A stretch of 64,000 bases of DNA from Micromonospora gifhornensis (GCF_016863515.1 NZ_BOPA01000011.1:146233-210232); one strand, 5' to 3'; shown: positions 26,657-35,742, counted from the first letter of the stretch. Notes: generated from the letters alone by a model not told the origin. Program-made: numbers and translations.

Positions 26657-27280
26657 GCGTACCACCAGGTCGGCCCGGTCGGCGGTGCCGGTCACCAGCG
26701 CGGCGTTGACCTCGTCGCTGCCCAGCGCCCACGCCTGCGCCTCCTCGGTGGAGCGTCCGTACGCGACGTGCCGTTCGACCAGCCGCCGGTGCCGCAGCTC
26801 CGCGTCCAGATCGAGGAACCACGCCTCGTGCAGCAACGAGCGCACCTCGTCCCAGGGCCACTGCGGGACCAGCAGGTAGTTGCCCTCGGTCACCACCAGC
26901 CGGACCTCCGGCGGCACCTCGATCGCCCCGGCGATCGGCTCCTCCAGGTCACGGCGGAACTCGGGCGCCCAGACCGAGGTGGGCTCCTTGCGCTTGAGTC
27001 GACGCAGCAGCGAGACGTAACCGTTGGCGTCGAAGGTGTCGACAGCGCCCTTGCGCGTGGCCCGGCCGAGCCGGTGCAGCTCAGCCTGGGCCAGGTGGAA
27101 GCCGTCCATCGGCACCAGCCGGGCGGCCGGGCCGAGGGCCGCCACCACCTGCGCGGCCAGGGTGGACTTGCCGGCACCGGGCGCACCGGTGATGCCGAGC
27201 AGCTGACGAGGACCGGCGTCGGCGAGCGTACGGGCCCGGGCCAGCAACTCCTCGACCGGCAACACCTGGGCGGCGGGCAT
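26633..27280 (-). CDS. Nucleoside/nucleotide kinase family protein (PRK/uridine kinase-like)
   Basis: Predicted 215-residue P-loop kinase. Walker A is GITGAPGAGKST at residues about 29-40, and the DGFHLA motif, typical of the phosphoribulokinase/uridine kinase/pantothenate kinase group, follows. VVTEGNYLLV carries the Walker B-like strand. A lid with RRLVERHVAYG lies in the last third. The length fits the YggC-like subgroup of unassigned kinases. The ATG overlaps the stop of the SIMPL gene by one base (TGATG), so the two are co-translated. Substrate is unknown; sugar or nucleoside phosphorylation is the family expectation. Confidence 0.82.
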   Translation of the reverse strand: MPAAQVLPVEELLARARTLADAGPRQLLGITGAPGAGKSTLAAQVVAALGPAARLVPMDGFHLAQAELHRLGRATRKGAVDTFDANGYVSLLRRLKRKEPTSVWAPEFRRDLEEPIAGAIEVPPEVRLVVTEGNYLLVPQWPWDEVRSLLHEAWFLDLDAELRHRRLVERHVAYGRSTEEAQAWALGSDEVNAALVTGTADRADLVVRLAEPPPG

Positions 27281-27924
27281 CAGGACAGCGCCGGCCGGGT
27301 GATCGCGAACCGGGCCCGCACGGCGGCGTGCACCTGCTGCGGCTGCGGGTCGAAGTCCAGCTGTGGCGGGCCGCCGGCGGTGGTCTCGGCGTCGAACGCC
27401 ATCCGCATCATCTGCGGCTGGACGCTGCCGCCCTCGTCGGCCAACTCGATCAGATCGGTGACCTGGGCACCGAGCGCCTCCGCGTACTCGCGGGCGCGTT
27501 GCACCGCGTCGGTGAGCGCATCGTGGCGGGCCGCCCGGTAGGTCGGGCTGTCCGGGCGCAACGACCACCACGGACCGGCCACCTCGACCTGATCCTGGTC
27601 GGCCAGGCGCAGCATCACCTCGCCGAGGGCGGTGAAGTCGGTGACCGTCACCGTGGTCACCACCGAGCCGTGCCAGGCCACCACCCGCTCGCCGGAGCGC
27701 CGGGTCTCGGGCCGCACCCGCAGGTCCCCGGTTTCCCGACGATCGATCGACGACTCGGCGGCGTCCAGCAGCACCCGGATCGCGGCGGCCCGCTCGGCCA
27801 GCCGGGTCAGGACGACTTCCCGGTCGCGGTCCCGGGCCAGCGCGGTGACCGTGAACTGGGCAACCTCGGGATCGACCTCACGGTAGGCCTCGCCGCGTAC
27901 CGTCACCACCGGTCCGTCCACCAT
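27280..27924 (-). CDS. SIMPL (DUF541) domain protein
   Basis: Predicted 214-residue SIMPL/DUF541 protein. It opens with VTVRGEAYREVDPEVAQF, the recurring 'G-x-a-x-x-x-P-D-x-A' type start of the family, and later has the helix AVQRAREYAEALGAQ followed by the C-terminal strand VHAAVRARFAI. Unlike many SIMPL proteins it has no signal peptide, so it is probably cytosolic. The ATG is 6 bases after TAGGGT without a Shine-Dalgarno sequence, which suggests a leaderless transcript. It leads a two-gene unit with the kinase. Family members have been linked to stress or signalling roles, but the molecular function is not established. Confidence 0.82.
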   Translation of the reverse strand: MVDGPVVTVRGEAYREVDPEVAQFTVTALARDRDREVVLTRLAERAAAIRVLLDAAESSIDRRETGDLRVRPETRRSGERVVAWHGSVVTTVTVTDFTALGEVMLRLADQDQVEVAGPWWSLRPDSPTYRAARHDALTDAVQRAREYAEALGAQVTDLIELADEGGSVQPQMMRMAFDAETTAGGPPQLDFDPQPQQVHAAVRARFAITRPALS

Positions 27925-27930
27925 GCCCTC

Positions 27931-27936
27931 ACCCTA
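27931..27936 (-). promoter_or_regulatory. -10 box for leaderless SIMPL-kinase unit
   Basis: TAGGGT on the minus strand, 6 bases before the ATG at 27924-27922. Confidence 0.5.
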
Positions 27937-27992
27937 GCGGCGGGGCTCGCGCCACGCCCACCGATGCGACCGTAGGGCGTAGTGATCGCAGG

Positions 27993-29009
27993 TCAGGCCG
28001 GTCGTGGACGCTGCGCCCGGTAGGAGACGACGTCGCCGTCCACCCGGCAGGCACTCAGGTGCCCACCGGCCGCACCCAGCGCACCCAACCAGGCCACCTC
28101 GTCGGCGGGTGCACCTGCCAGCGGGAACGACCGGTCCTGCTCGGCGTGGGGCCGGTCGGCCAACCCCTGACGGGCGGCGGCGGCCTCGGCGTACCGGGCG
28201 GTGAGCAGTTCGGGCTCGTCGTCCCGCAGCGCCCTGGACAACTCGTCGAGGTAGCCGGTCACCTCGGCCAACGCGGCCAGCACCTCGGCCCGGTTGCCCC
28301 GCAGCATGTTCGTCGTCCGCTGCGGCGGCGTGCCGGCCACCCGGGTGCCGTCGCGGAAACTGCCCGCGGCCAGGGTGAGCACCGCGTCGCGCAGCGCAGA
28401 CCGCTCGGCCGCACCGGCCAACGCCCCGGCGAGCAGATGCGGCACGTGGGAGGCGAACGCGACCACCCGGTCGTGCCGATCCGCCGCCATCGGCACCACC
28501 CGGGCGGCGAAGACCTCGGTGATCAGGGCGGTGAGTCGACGGAACGCGGCAAGCCCGTCCCGGGCCGGGCAGAGCACCCAGGCGGCCCCGGCGAACAGGT
28601 CCGGCACCGCCGCCGACAGCCCGGCCCGGTCGGTGCCGGCCATGGGATGACCGGGCACGAACCGGTGGGTGAGGCCCTGCGCCGCGGCGAACGCCGCCAA
28701 CTCCGCCTTGGTGCTGCCGACATCGGTGAGCAGACAGTCCTCGCCGGTCAGCCCGGCGACCTCGACAAGCGTCGCCGGCAGGGTGGGCAGTGGCCCGCCG
28801 AGGAAGACCACGTCCCGGTCGGCCACCGCGTCGGCCAACAGGTCGGCGGTGGGTACGCCGAGCGCCCGAGCCTGCCTGCGGGTCGCCTCGTCCGGGTCCC
28901 AGCCGATCACGTCCAGCCCGGCGGCGTGCAGCCGGAGCAGCACCGAACCGCCGATCAGACCGGTGCCGAGCACCGCCGCGCGCAGTCCTGCGCCGGCCCT
29001 GACCACCAT
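27993..29009 (-). CDS. tyrA: Prephenate dehydrogenase
   Basis: Predicted 338-residue NAD(P)-dependent enzyme that oxidatively decarboxylates prephenate (or arogenate) for tyrosine synthesis. The Rossmann motif AVLGTGLIGGSV is at residues about 11-22, LTDVGSTKAE is a conserved substrate-side loop, and VPGHPMAGTD holds the catalytic His. The C-terminal helical dimerisation domain contains SHVPHLLAGALA. No ACT domain follows, so feedback control by tyrosine through that route is not expected. The ATG at 29009 starts at the expected distance from the Rossmann motif. No aroma pathway neighbour is adjacent, so it appears as a single gene. Confidence 0.92.
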   Translation of the reverse strand: MVVRAGAGLRAAVLGTGLIGGSVLLRLHAAGLDVIGWDPDEATRRQARALGVPTADLLADAVADRDVVFLGGPLPTLPATLVEVAGLTGEDCLLTDVGSTKAELAAFAAAQGLTHRFVPGHPMAGTDRAGLSAAVPDLFAGAAWVLCPARDGLAAFRRLTALITEVFAARVVPMAADRHDRVVAFASHVPHLLAGALAGAAERSALRDAVLTLAAGSFRDGTRVAGTPPQRTTNMLRGNRAEVLAALAEVTGYLDELSRALRDDEPELLTARYAEAAAARQGLADRPHAEQDRSFPLAGAPADEVAWLGALGAAGGHLSACRVDGDVVSYRAQRPRPA

Positions 29010-29251
29010 CGCGTACCTCGGCGTCCCGTGTCGGGCGCGGACCCGTCCGGCCCCGCGCACAGTCCCGGCCGAGGATATCGCCCGGACCAGCCGGTGTCGG
29101 GCCCGCCGCCGTGGGCCTACGACAACGACACCTGCCCGATCGAGGCGGCGCGATGTTGGGCCGTACGGGGGATATCGAAGAAGTCGATCAAGCCAATAGC
29201 TTTCCCCCGCTACCGCCCGACGCGGGCGATTCTGCACGGGGGAGGACACTC

Positions 29252-31096
29252 ATGGCAGCAACCTACCGGGCTCTCGCCTCGGTTCTCATGTTGATCGGCT
29301 TCTACGTGGTCGCGCTGCTCCAGCTCGTCGCCGTCGGCGCGCTGTTCTACTTCATCGCCACCAAGGGCAACGGCCTGGCGGCCACCAAGCTGATGTTGCC
29401 GCTGGTCATCGCGCTGGGCGCGGTGGCCGTCGGGCTCTGGAAGGCGATCCGCACCAGCCACGAACCGGCACCCGGCCTGGTGCTCGACGAACGGGACGCG
29501 CCCCAGCTCTGGTCCACCGTTCGTGAGCTGGCCACCGCGGTCGGCACCCGGGCGCCGGACGAGATCCGGCTGGTACCCGAGGTGAACGCGGCGGTCGGCG
29601 AGGAGAGTCGCCTGCTGGGACTGGTCGGTGGCCGGCGCACGCTCTACGTCGGTCTGCCTCTGCTGCAGGGGCTGCGGGTCGACCAGTTCCGCTCGGTGCT
29701 GGCCCACGAACTGGGTCACTACTCGGGCAAGCACACCCGCCTCGGCGAAGTGGCCTACCGGGGCCGGGTGGCGATCGGCACCACCATCGAACGGATCAAG
29801 CCCCGCAACCCGGTCGGCTGGATCTTCAAGGGTTACGCCAAGCTCTACCTGCTTGTCGACAACGCCGCCTCGCGGCGTCAGGAACTGGAGGCCGACCGCG
29901 CGTCGGTCCAGCTCGCCGGCCACGAGGCGGCCGCCTCCGCGCTGCGTAGCCTGCCCGCGCTCGACTCCGCCTGGAACTTCTACATGGGCGCGTACGTCGA
30001 GTCCGGCTGGGAGGCCGGGCTGGCGCCGGACGACCTCTTCGGTGGCTTCGGTCAACTGCTCCAGGGCCGACGGGAGCAGCTTGAGAAGCTCCGTGCGGAG
30101 ACGCCGGACCGGGAGACGTCACGCTGGGACACCCACCCGCCGATCGGCGTCCGGATCGACGCGATGGCACAACTGCCGCTCGTCGCCGGGGCAGCTGACG
30201 AACGTCCGGCTGCGAGCATGCTCACCGACGTCTCCGGCGCCGGCCGCCGACTGCAGAGCATCGTGATCGAGCAGGGCGACCGCCAGGTGCTGCCGTGGCC
30301 CGATTTCACCCACGCCGCCATCACCGCCGGTCAGCAACGTCAGGTGGACGGGATCTACCGGGCTGCGGGCCGGTTCACCGGCGCGGCCACGCCGGGCCTG
30401 ACGACCGTTCTCGACCTGGTACGGGACCGCCGGCTCGGCGAATTCGCCGAACAGTTCTTCGACGACGCCACCGGCGAGGAGGCCGCGGTCAGGTTCGCCG
30501 GGCCGATGGAGCTGTTGCTGAGCAACGCCGCCATCCGTGCCGACCGCGCCCGCTGGCTGCTCTCCTGGACCGGTCCGGCGCAGTTCGTCGGCGTCGACGG
30601 CGAACCGCTGCACCTCGCCGAGATCGCCAAGCTCGCCGTCGACCCGCAGACCCTGGACGAGGCGCTGGCCCGGCTCACCGAACTCGGCGTCGACGTGACC
30701 GTGGCGACAGTCGTGCAGGCCCGGGCCAACGCCGACAACGCCGGGGTGATCGGCGCCATCGGCAACGTGAAGATCGACGGTACGGAGCACGACCTGCTGA
30801 TCCTCGACCGTGGCCTGATCCTGGTCGGAGACCCGGGCAAGGCACGTGACGGGGAGAAGCGACTCACCGAACTGCTGGAGTCGACGCCGATCTCGCAACT
30901 CGCCCGCTGGCACCAGTTCCTCCCCTACGAGGAGGTGACGTCGGTGACGGTGACCAGGGAGATCCCGCTCAAGGCCGAGCTGACCCTGCACGACGGTCGC
31001 GTCCTCGCCCTGCAGGAGCTCTACGGCAGCGTCCTGCTGGAGCGCCGCAGCCGGGACAACCTGCTGCGGGTCTTCGAGCGCATCAACGGCGCCTGA
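29252..31096 (+). CDS. M48-family membrane metallopeptidase
   Basis: Predicted 614-residue protein. Two hydrophobic helices at about residues 8-35 and 45-62 anchor it. The M48 zinc site is HELGH at residues 152-156, with the third ligand in QELEADRAS. Related HtpX and Ste24-type enzymes degrade misfolded membrane proteins. About 300 residues follow the peptidase domain and look soluble, alpha/beta-type, with no family I recognise. The ATG is preceded by GGGGGAGGA; an earlier in-frame start has no ribosome binding site. A strong bidirectional terminator follows. Longer than the usual 280-400 residues of HtpX-like members because of the C-terminal extension. Confidence 0.9.
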   Translation: MAATYRALASVLMLIGFYVVALLQLVAVGALFYFIATKGNGLAATKLMLPLVIALGAVAVGLWKAIRTSHEPAPGLVLDERDAPQLWSTVRELATAVGTRAPDEIRLVPEVNAAVGEESRLLGLVGGRRTLYVGLPLLQGLRVDQFRSVLAHELGHYSGKHTRLGEVAYRGRVAIGTTIERIKPRNPVGWIFKGYAKLYLLVDNAASRRQELEADRASVQLAGHEAAASALRSLPALDSAWNFYMGAYVESGWEAGLAPDDLFGGFGQLLQGRREQLEKLRAETPDRETSRWDTHPPIGVRIDAMAQLPLVAGAADERPAASMLTDVSGAGRRLQSIVIEQGDRQVLPWPDFTHAAITAGQQRQVDGIYRAAGRFTGAATPGLTTVLDLVRDRRLGEFAEQFFDDATGEEAAVRFAGPMELLLSNAAIRADRARWLLSWTGPAQFVGVDGEPLHLAEIAKLAVDPQTLDEALARLTELGVDVTVATVVQARANADNAGVIGAIGNVKIDGTEHDLLILDRGLILVGDPGKARDGEKRLTELLESTPISQLARWHQFLPYEEVTSVTVTREIPLKAELTLHDGRVLALQELYGSVLLERRSRDNLLRVFERINGA

Positions 31097-31104
31097 CTGC
31101 GCCG

Positions 31105-31148
31105 TCCTCCCCGCCGATCCGGCAGGTCAGCGGGATCGGCGGGGAGGA
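31105..31148. terminator. Strong bidirectional terminator between M48 gene and dapC
   Basis: Perfect 16-bp stem: arms 31105-31120 and 31133-31148, loop 12 bases. It starts 9 bases after the M48 stop codon and ends 14 bases from the dapC stop codon. Confidence 0.85.
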
Positions 31149-31161
31149 ACGTGCGGGTCGG

Positions 31162-32271
31162 TCAGAGCTCGGCGAGGCGGGCGGCGACGGCGGCGATCCG
31201 CTCGTCGGACTCGGTGAGCGCGGCCCGGACGTACTGGCGGGCACCGGGACCGTAGAAGACACCGGCGGCGACCAGGATGCCCCGTCGGGCCAGCCAGTCG
31301 ACGGTGTCCCAGCAGTCCTCGTCGCGGGTCAGCCAGAGGTAGAGCCCCGCCTCGGAATGCTCGACCCGGAACCCGGCGTTCGTGAAGGCCGACCACAGCG
31401 TCTCGCGTCGCGCGCGGTAGCGCTCCCGCTGCTCGGCGGCGTGTTCTTCGTCACTCAGGGCGGCCACCATCGCCGCCTGCACGGGTGCCGGCACGATCAT
31501 CCCCGCGTGTTTGCGGATCTTGAGCAGCTCCGCCACCAGGGCCGGATCGCCCGCCACGAATCCCGCTCGGTAGCCGGCGAGGTTGGATCGCTTGGACAGC
31601 GAGTGCACCGCCAGGACCGAGTCGTACGAGTCGCCGCAGACCTCAGGCGCAAGCACCGACACCGGTTGCGCCGTCCAGCCCAACGGCAGGTAGCACTCGT
31701 CGCTGGCGACCACCGCGCCACGCTCCCGCGCCCAGTCCACCACCTTGCGCAGGTGACTGACCGGCAGCACCCGCCCGGTCGGGTTACCCGGAGAGTTCAC
31801 CCAGACGAGGCGTACCCGGGAGGTCGGCCCGACCGCGGTCAACGAATCGGCGCGTACGGTGGTGGCCCCCGCCAGCCGAACCCCGTCCTCGTAGGTCGGG
31901 TAGGCGACCGAGGGCACCACCACCACGTCGCCCGGCCCCAGCCCGAGCAGGGTGGGCAGCCAGGCGACCAACTCCTTCGAGCCGATCGTCGGCAGCACCC
32001 CGAGCCCGTCCGGCCGGGCACCACAGGAGCGGATCACCCAGGCGGTGATCGCCTCCCGTAGCGCGACGGTGCCGGCCGTCAACGGATAACCCGGAGCGTC
32101 GGCCGCGTCGGCCAGCGCCCGCTGGATCACCTCCGGGACCGGGTCGACAGGCGTACCCATGGACAGGTTGATCAAGCCGCCCGGGTGCGCCGCGGCCAGT
32201 ACGGCCGCGGCGTCCAGGGTGTCCCAGGTGAAATCAGGTAGCCGTGCCGAAACCGGCGCGGGCCGGTTCAG
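31162..32271 (-). CDS. dapC: Succinyldiaminopimelate transaminase (apparent CTG start)
   Basis: Predicted 369-residue class I/II PLP aminotransferase making N-succinyl-LL-DAP from its keto precursor with glutamate. The PLP lysine is Lys227 in HSLSKRSNLAG, with NSPGNPTG binding the cofactor. The N-terminus PAPVSARLPDFTWD and the following SMGTPVDPVP match the actinobacterial DapC opening. The only start that keeps this N-terminus is a CTG at 32271 that overlaps the fdxA stop as CTGA, with GAGGGG a few bases upstream. The next common start, a TTG in GGLINLSMG, would delete about 33 conserved residues. So the start is unusual or hides a sequence error. Operon with fdxA, a pairing widespread in actinobacteria. 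Confidence 0.88.
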   Translation of the reverse strand: MNRPAPVSARLPDFTWDTLDAAAVLAAAHPGGLINLSMGTPVDPVPEVIQRALADAADAPGYPLTAGTVALREAITAWVIRSCGARPDGLGVLPTIGSKELVAWLPTLLGLGPGDVVVVPSVAYPTYEDGVRLAGATTVRADSLTAVGPTSRVRLVWVNSPGNPTGRVLPVSHLRKVVDWARERGAVVASDECYLPLGWTAQPVSVLAPEVCGDSYDSVLAVHSLSKRSNLAGYRAGFVAGDPALVAELLKIRKHAGMIVPAPVQAAMVAALSDEEHAAEQRERYRARRETLWSAFTNAGFRVEHSEAGLYLWLTRDEDCWDTVDWLARRGILVAAGVFYGPGARQYVRAALTESDERIAAVAARLAEL

Positions 32272-32594
32272 TGCCCCTCGCCGCGCGGCGGCTGCGCGGC
32301 GACGAAGGTCGCGTCCTTCTCCACCTTGCCGATCTTCGAAGCGCCCCCGGGCGAGCCCAGGTCCTCGAAGAACTCGTAGTTGGCGCCGGTGTAGTCCTTC
32401 CACTGCTCCGGAACGTCGTCCTCGTAGAAGATCGCCTCTACCGGGCAGACAGGCTCACAGGCACCACAGTCGACGCACTCGTCGGGGTGGATGTAGAGCA
32501 TCCGATTGCCCTCGTAAATGCAGTCGACCGGGCATTCCTCGATGCATGCCTTGTCGAGCACATCCACGCACGGCTCGGCGATGATGTAGGTCAC
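32268..32594 (-). CDS. fdxA: Seven-iron ferredoxin (FdxA)
   Basis: Predicted 108-residue ferredoxin carrying a [3Fe-4S] and a [4Fe-4S] cluster. The two cysteine blocks are visible as EPCVDVLDKACIEECPVDC and CVDCGACEPVCP, with the Cys spacing of the Azotobacter/Mycobacterium FdxA type, and the C-terminal EDLGSPGGASKIG tail is also typical. Small soluble electron carrier; partners are not identifiable here, though cytochrome P450 or other redox enzymes are common. GTG start with GGAGGAGAAGACCG upstream; the earlier in-frame start lies 18 bases back and is less likely. It is followed, with overlap, by dapC. Confidence 0.95.
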   Translation of the reverse strand: MTYIIAEPCVDVLDKACIEECPVDCIYEGNRMLYIHPDECVDCGACEPVCPVEAIFYEDDVPEQWKDYTGANYEFFEDLGSPGGASKIGKVEKDATFVAAQPPRGEGH

Positions 32595-32673
32595 CGGTCT
32601 TCTCCTCCGCAAGACACGCCGCGATCACCCGCGACGCTAAGAGCCTAGTATCTCGTCGGGGAGGAGGTCGATC

Positions 32674-33642
32674 GTGCTCGGAGAGCAGGATTTAGGACAC
32701 CGGATCGTGGTCCGACGCGTGGTGGGCATCCGCGCCGGTCGTCCGGTCTTCTCCGACGCTCTCGGCGAATTGGTCGAAGTGACCGATTCCTACCTCACCC
32801 TGACCACCCGTACCGGGCAGCTGCGCGTCCCGATGGCGGAGGTGCACCGCGCGAAACGGGTACCGCCGACGCGACGCCCGGCGGCCGACGCCGTGATCGA
32901 GGTGGAACTCGCCGCCGACGAGGCCTGGCCGGCACCCACCCGCGCCCGGCTCGGTGGCTGGCTGCTGCGAGCCGCCGACGGCTGGACCGGACGGGCCAAC
33001 TCCGCCCTCCCGGTCGGCGATCCGGACCGACCGCTGCCGGCCGCGCTGGACGCGGTCGAGCGCTGGTACGCCGACCAGGGCCAGCCGCCGCTGGTCACCA
33101 CTCCCCTGCCGCTGGCCGCACCGGTCGGCGCCGAACTCGACAGGCGCGGCTGGGACAGCCGCCCGCCGGTGCTGGTGCAGACCGTCGGGCTGACCGTCCT
33201 CACCACCCCACCCGACGCGGCACCGCAGGACGCGCGCCCGGCCGTCATCGAGCTTGCCGGGGCACCCTCGGACGAGTGGCTCGCGGTGGCGGCCAGCCGC
33301 AAGGGCGGGCTACCCGCGGCCGCCCGGCACGTGCTCACCGCCGTGGACCAGGTCCGCTTCGCCCACGCGTACGTCGACGGGACGCTGGTGGCCGTCGGCC
33401 GGGGCACGGTGACCGGGCAGGGCCGCTGGCTGGGGCTGTCGTTGATCGAGGTGCTGCCCGCCGCCCGTGGTCAGGGTCACGCCACCGCCGTGACCCGGGC
33501 GCTGGGCCGGTGGGCCGAGGCGGCGGGCGCGACCGACGCCTTCCTCCAGGTGGAGCAGCACAACACCGCCGCGGTCGCGCTCTACCGCAAGCTCGGCTTC
33601 ACCACCCACCACACCTACCGCACCCGCTTCACCCCAGGCTGA
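32674..33642 (+). CDS. GNAT-family acetyltransferase with N-terminal beta domain
   Basis: Predicted 322-residue protein. Residues 1-65 form a small beta-barrel-like domain (HRIVVRRVVGI, then VTDSYLTLTTRTGQLRV). The C-terminal half is a GNAT domain: the acetyl-CoA binding motif A is IEVLPAARGQGHATAV, and QVEQHNTAAVALYRKLGF is motif B. GNAT enzymes transfer acetyl groups to amines on small molecules or proteins; the acceptor is unknown. GTG start with GGGGAGGAGG 7 bases upstream. It is divergent from fdxA across 79 bases. The same N-terminal domain plus GNAT arrangement next to fdxA is common in actinobacteria, to my knowledge. Confidence 0.87.
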   Translation: MLGEQDLGHRIVVRRVVGIRAGRPVFSDALGELVEVTDSYLTLTTRTGQLRVPMAEVHRAKRVPPTRRPAADAVIEVELAADEAWPAPTRARLGGWLLRAADGWTGRANSALPVGDPDRPLPAALDAVERWYADQGQPPLVTTPLPLAAPVGAELDRRGWDSRPPVLVQTVGLTVLTTPPDAAPQDARPAVIELAGAPSDEWLAVAASRKGGLPAAARHVLTAVDQVRFAHAYVDGTLVAVGRGTVTGQGRWLGLSLIEVLPAARGQGHATAVTRALGRWAEAAGATDAFLQVEQHNTAAVALYRKLGFTTHHTYRTRFTPG

Positions 33643-33677
33643 CCAGCGTCAGCGTCAGCACCCGGCGGGCGTCCAGG

Positions 33678-33735
33678 CCAGCGCACGGCAGTCGCCCACG
33701 CCAGCGCACGGCGGTCGCCAGCGCACGGCGGTCGT
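33678..33735. repeat. Imperfect 18-bp direct repeats, three copies
   Basis: Copies at 33678-33695, 33701-33718 and 33718-33735 share CCAGCGCACGGCRGTCG. They fill the short gap between the GNAT gene and the membrane protein gene and end at its stop codon. Confidence 0.7.
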
Positions 33736-34199
33736 CAGCGGCGCACGATGCGGCGGGGCTTGACCCCGCCGGACTCGGCGTACCGCTGCAGCCGCCGCGA
33801 GCGGTAGTCCCGGCCCAGCGTGGTGAGCAGCAGGTGACCCAGGATCGCGCCGAGGCTCGTCGCCACCAGGTAGAGCAGGATCTGCCAGAAGAACGTGGCG
33901 CTGCCACCGCCGAACGGGTTCTGGCCGACCAGCAACGGCCCCACCAGCATGGTCAGCGCGAGCGCCATGCCGATCGCGGCGGCGACCTCCACGCCCCACT
34001 GCGCCGGTGGCCGCGACTGCCCCCAGGCGACCGCGGTCCCCGCCAGGATCAACCCGATCACCACGAACATCCCGAGCGTCACTCGGTCGGCGGCCGCCTC
34101 GTCACCGTCGAAGCCGAACCGGATGATCAACCGGGCGACCACGTTGACTGCGAACAGCGCAATCGTCAATGCTCCGACTGCGCGCCACCGCTGACCCAT
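33735..34199 (-). CDS. Hypothetical four-helix membrane protein, 154 residues
   Basis: Predicted 154-residue integral membrane protein with four hydrophobic helices at about residues 9-28, 41-60, 69-90 and 101-126, joined by short loops, and a basic C-terminal tail (RDYRSRRLQRYAES and KPRRIVRR). GGGAGGCGTGCG precedes the ATG. I do not recognise a family or motif. It is next to a second, similar-sized membrane protein that is co-directional but 78 bases away. Function unknown. Confidence 0.75.
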   Translation of the reverse strand: MGQRWRAVGALTIALFAVNVVARLIIRFGFDGDEAAADRVTLGMFVVIGLILAGTAVAWGQSRPPAQWGVEVAAAIGMALALTMLVGPLLVGQNPFGGGSATFFWQILLYLVATSLGAILGHLLLTTLGRDYRSRRLQRYAESGGVKPRRIVRR

Positions 34200-34277
34200 C
34201 GCACGCCTCCCGCCGTACCCGTCCGCCCTCGTGGCGGACTCCTGGCAGGAATATCTACCACTCGCGCCGTGTCGGCG

Positions 34278-34733
34278 TCACCGACCGGATGCCGCAGGCC
34301 CCGCGACGATCGACCGGAACGCCATCACCGCGAAGGCCATCACGCCGGCCACCACCAGGATCAACCCGACCCAGTTGCCGATCAGCAGCACGTCACCCTC
34401 GTTGGTCCGATCGGCGGCGGCCACCATGATCACCACCCAGGGCACCGCAGGCAGGGCCACCGCCCAGCGCCGCCCCACCGCCTCGATGGCGAACCAGCTC
34501 AGCGTGACGTTCACGACCACCGCCACGAGCGCCGCCAGGCCGACCAGGTAACCGCCGATCCGCAGCGGCGCGAGCAGCAACTCCAGGACCGCCGTGACCG
34601 CACCGGCGACGACGACCACGACCCCGCCGGCAACCCGCAGCCCGACGTCGAGGAACCGCGACACCCGCGTGGACCGAGGCGGCGGCGGCAGTTGCTCCTG
34701 CGGGGCGACGGACATCGCGGCGGGCGAGGTCAC
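34278..34733 (-). CDS. Hypothetical four-helix membrane protein downstream of mshB
   Basis: Predicted 151-residue protein with a Pro-rich N-terminus ([14 protein letters not shown]) and four hydrophobic helices at about residues 30-55, 60-82, 89-106 and 115-139. The GTG at 34733 overlaps the mshB stop as GTGA, so it is probably translated by coupling; an ATG at 34715 without a ribosome binding site is the alternative and gives 145 residues. I recognise no family. Operon position after mshB suggests co-expression, but a role in mycothiol metabolism is not shown. Confidence 0.75.
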   Translation of the reverse strand: MTSPAAMSVAPQEQLPPPPRSTRVSRFLDVGLRVAGGVVVVVAGAVTAVLELLLAPLRIGGYLVGLAALVAVVVNVTLSWFAIEAVGRRWAVALPAVPWVVIMVAAADRTNEGDVLLIGNWVGLILVVAGVMAFAVMAFRSIVAGPAASGR

Positions 34734-35647
34734 CGTTGACCGGCCGAGACGACCGCTGTCGGCTGGGAGGCCCCGCCGACGTCCAGCCCGGAGAACAGGT
34801 CGGCTTCCCAACCGTACGGGCCGCTGCCCGGACCCTTCGCCCCCACCGCGAGGGTGAAGTACTCCACCCCCATGAACTCGGCGCCGAAGTTGCCGGCGAT
34901 GGTGTAGAGCCAGGAGGTGGCCGGGATCTGGGTGGCGTGGGCCCGCATCGCCGCCTCCTTCGCCGCATGCTGCTCGGTGGCGTCGATCCGCGCCGCGATC
35001 TGCTCGTCCGGCGTGCAGAACGGCAGCTCGGTCGCGTCGGTGATGCCGGCGAACGGATTGTCCGACGACTCCTCGAAGTGCGTCATGCCCGCCTCCAGGA
35101 CGCTCTGCGGCATCGCCGTCCAGTAGACCTTCGCCGGGGCGAGGCCCTCCTGCGCGGCCAGCTCGATCGCCCGCATCGTCACCCGGTTGGCCTGGATGTG
35201 GTCCGGGTGGCCGTAGAACCCATTCTCGTCGTACGTGATGACGACCTGTGGGCGGATCTCGCGGATGACCTCCAGCAGGTAACCGGCGGCCTCGTCGAGG
35301 TCGGCCTGCCAGAACGCGCGGGGATGCTGGTTGGTGGACAGGCCCATCATGCCGGAGTCCCGGTAGCGGCCCGCCCCGCCGAGGAAGCGGTGGTCGGTGA
35401 CGCCGAGTGCGGCGCACGCGCCGGCCAGCTCGGCGATCCGGTACCCGCCGAGCTGATCCGCCTCGGCGGCGGCGAGCCCGGCCAGCTCCGGGACGTGGAT
35501 CTCACCCTCCTCACCCAGGGTGCAGGTGATCAGGGTGACGTGAGCACCCTCGGCCGCGTAGTGGGCCATCGTCGAACCGGTGCCGATGGACTCGTCGTCG
35601 GGGTGCGCGTGGACCAGCAGCAGGCGGCGGTCAGGCAGCGTCGTCAC
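34730..35647 (-). CDS. mshB: N-acetyl-1-D-myo-inositol-2-amino-2-deoxy-alpha-D-glucopyranoside deacetylase (mycothiol synthesis)
   Basis: Predicted 305-residue zinc deacetylase of the LmbE-like family that removes acetyl from GlcNAc-Ins, giving GlcN-Ins, an early step of mycothiol, the main actinobacterial thiol. The signature HAHPDDE at residues 13-19 supplies zinc and catalytic ligands, and [11 protein letters not shown] further on contributes the third His. The GTG at 35647 sits 7 bases after TAGAGT with no Shine-Dalgarno sequence, so a leaderless start is likely; GTG at 35656 or a longer form to 35710 are alternatives. It leads a unit with a small membrane protein gene. Divergent from the S9 peptidase. 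Confidence 0.92.
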   Translation of the reverse strand: MTTLPDRRLLLVHAHPDDESIGTGSTMAHYAAEGAHVTLITCTLGEEGEIHVPELAGLAAAEADQLGGYRIAELAGACAALGVTDHRFLGGAGRYRDSGMMGLSTNQHPRAFWQADLDEAAGYLLEVIREIRPQVVITYDENGFYGHPDHIQANRVTMRAIELAAQEGLAPAKVYWTAMPQSVLEAGMTHFEESSDNPFAGITDATELPFCTPDEQIAARIDATEQHAAKEAAMRAHATQIPATSWLYTIAGNFGAEFMGVEYFTLAVGAKGPGSGPYGWEADLFSGLDVGGASQPTAVVSAGQR

Positions 35648-35654
35648 GACGGTC

Positions 35655-35660
35655 ACTCTA
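35655..35660 (-). promoter_or_regulatory. -10 box for leaderless mshB
   Basis: TAGAGT on the minus strand, 7 bases before the GTG at 35647-35645. Confidence 0.4.
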
Positions 35661-35729
35661 ACCGGCGGTTTGTCCGCGCCAGCCCTGACGCGTCCGCTCA
35701 GGTCGGTCACATCGCGCTGCCCACGGGCC

Positions 35730-35735
35730 TACCAT
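35730..35735 (+). promoter_or_regulatory. -10 box for leaderless S9 peptidase
   Basis: TACCAT, 7 bases before the GTG at 35743; no Shine-Dalgarno sequence. Confidence 0.45.
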
Positions 35736-35742
35736 CTGGCCT

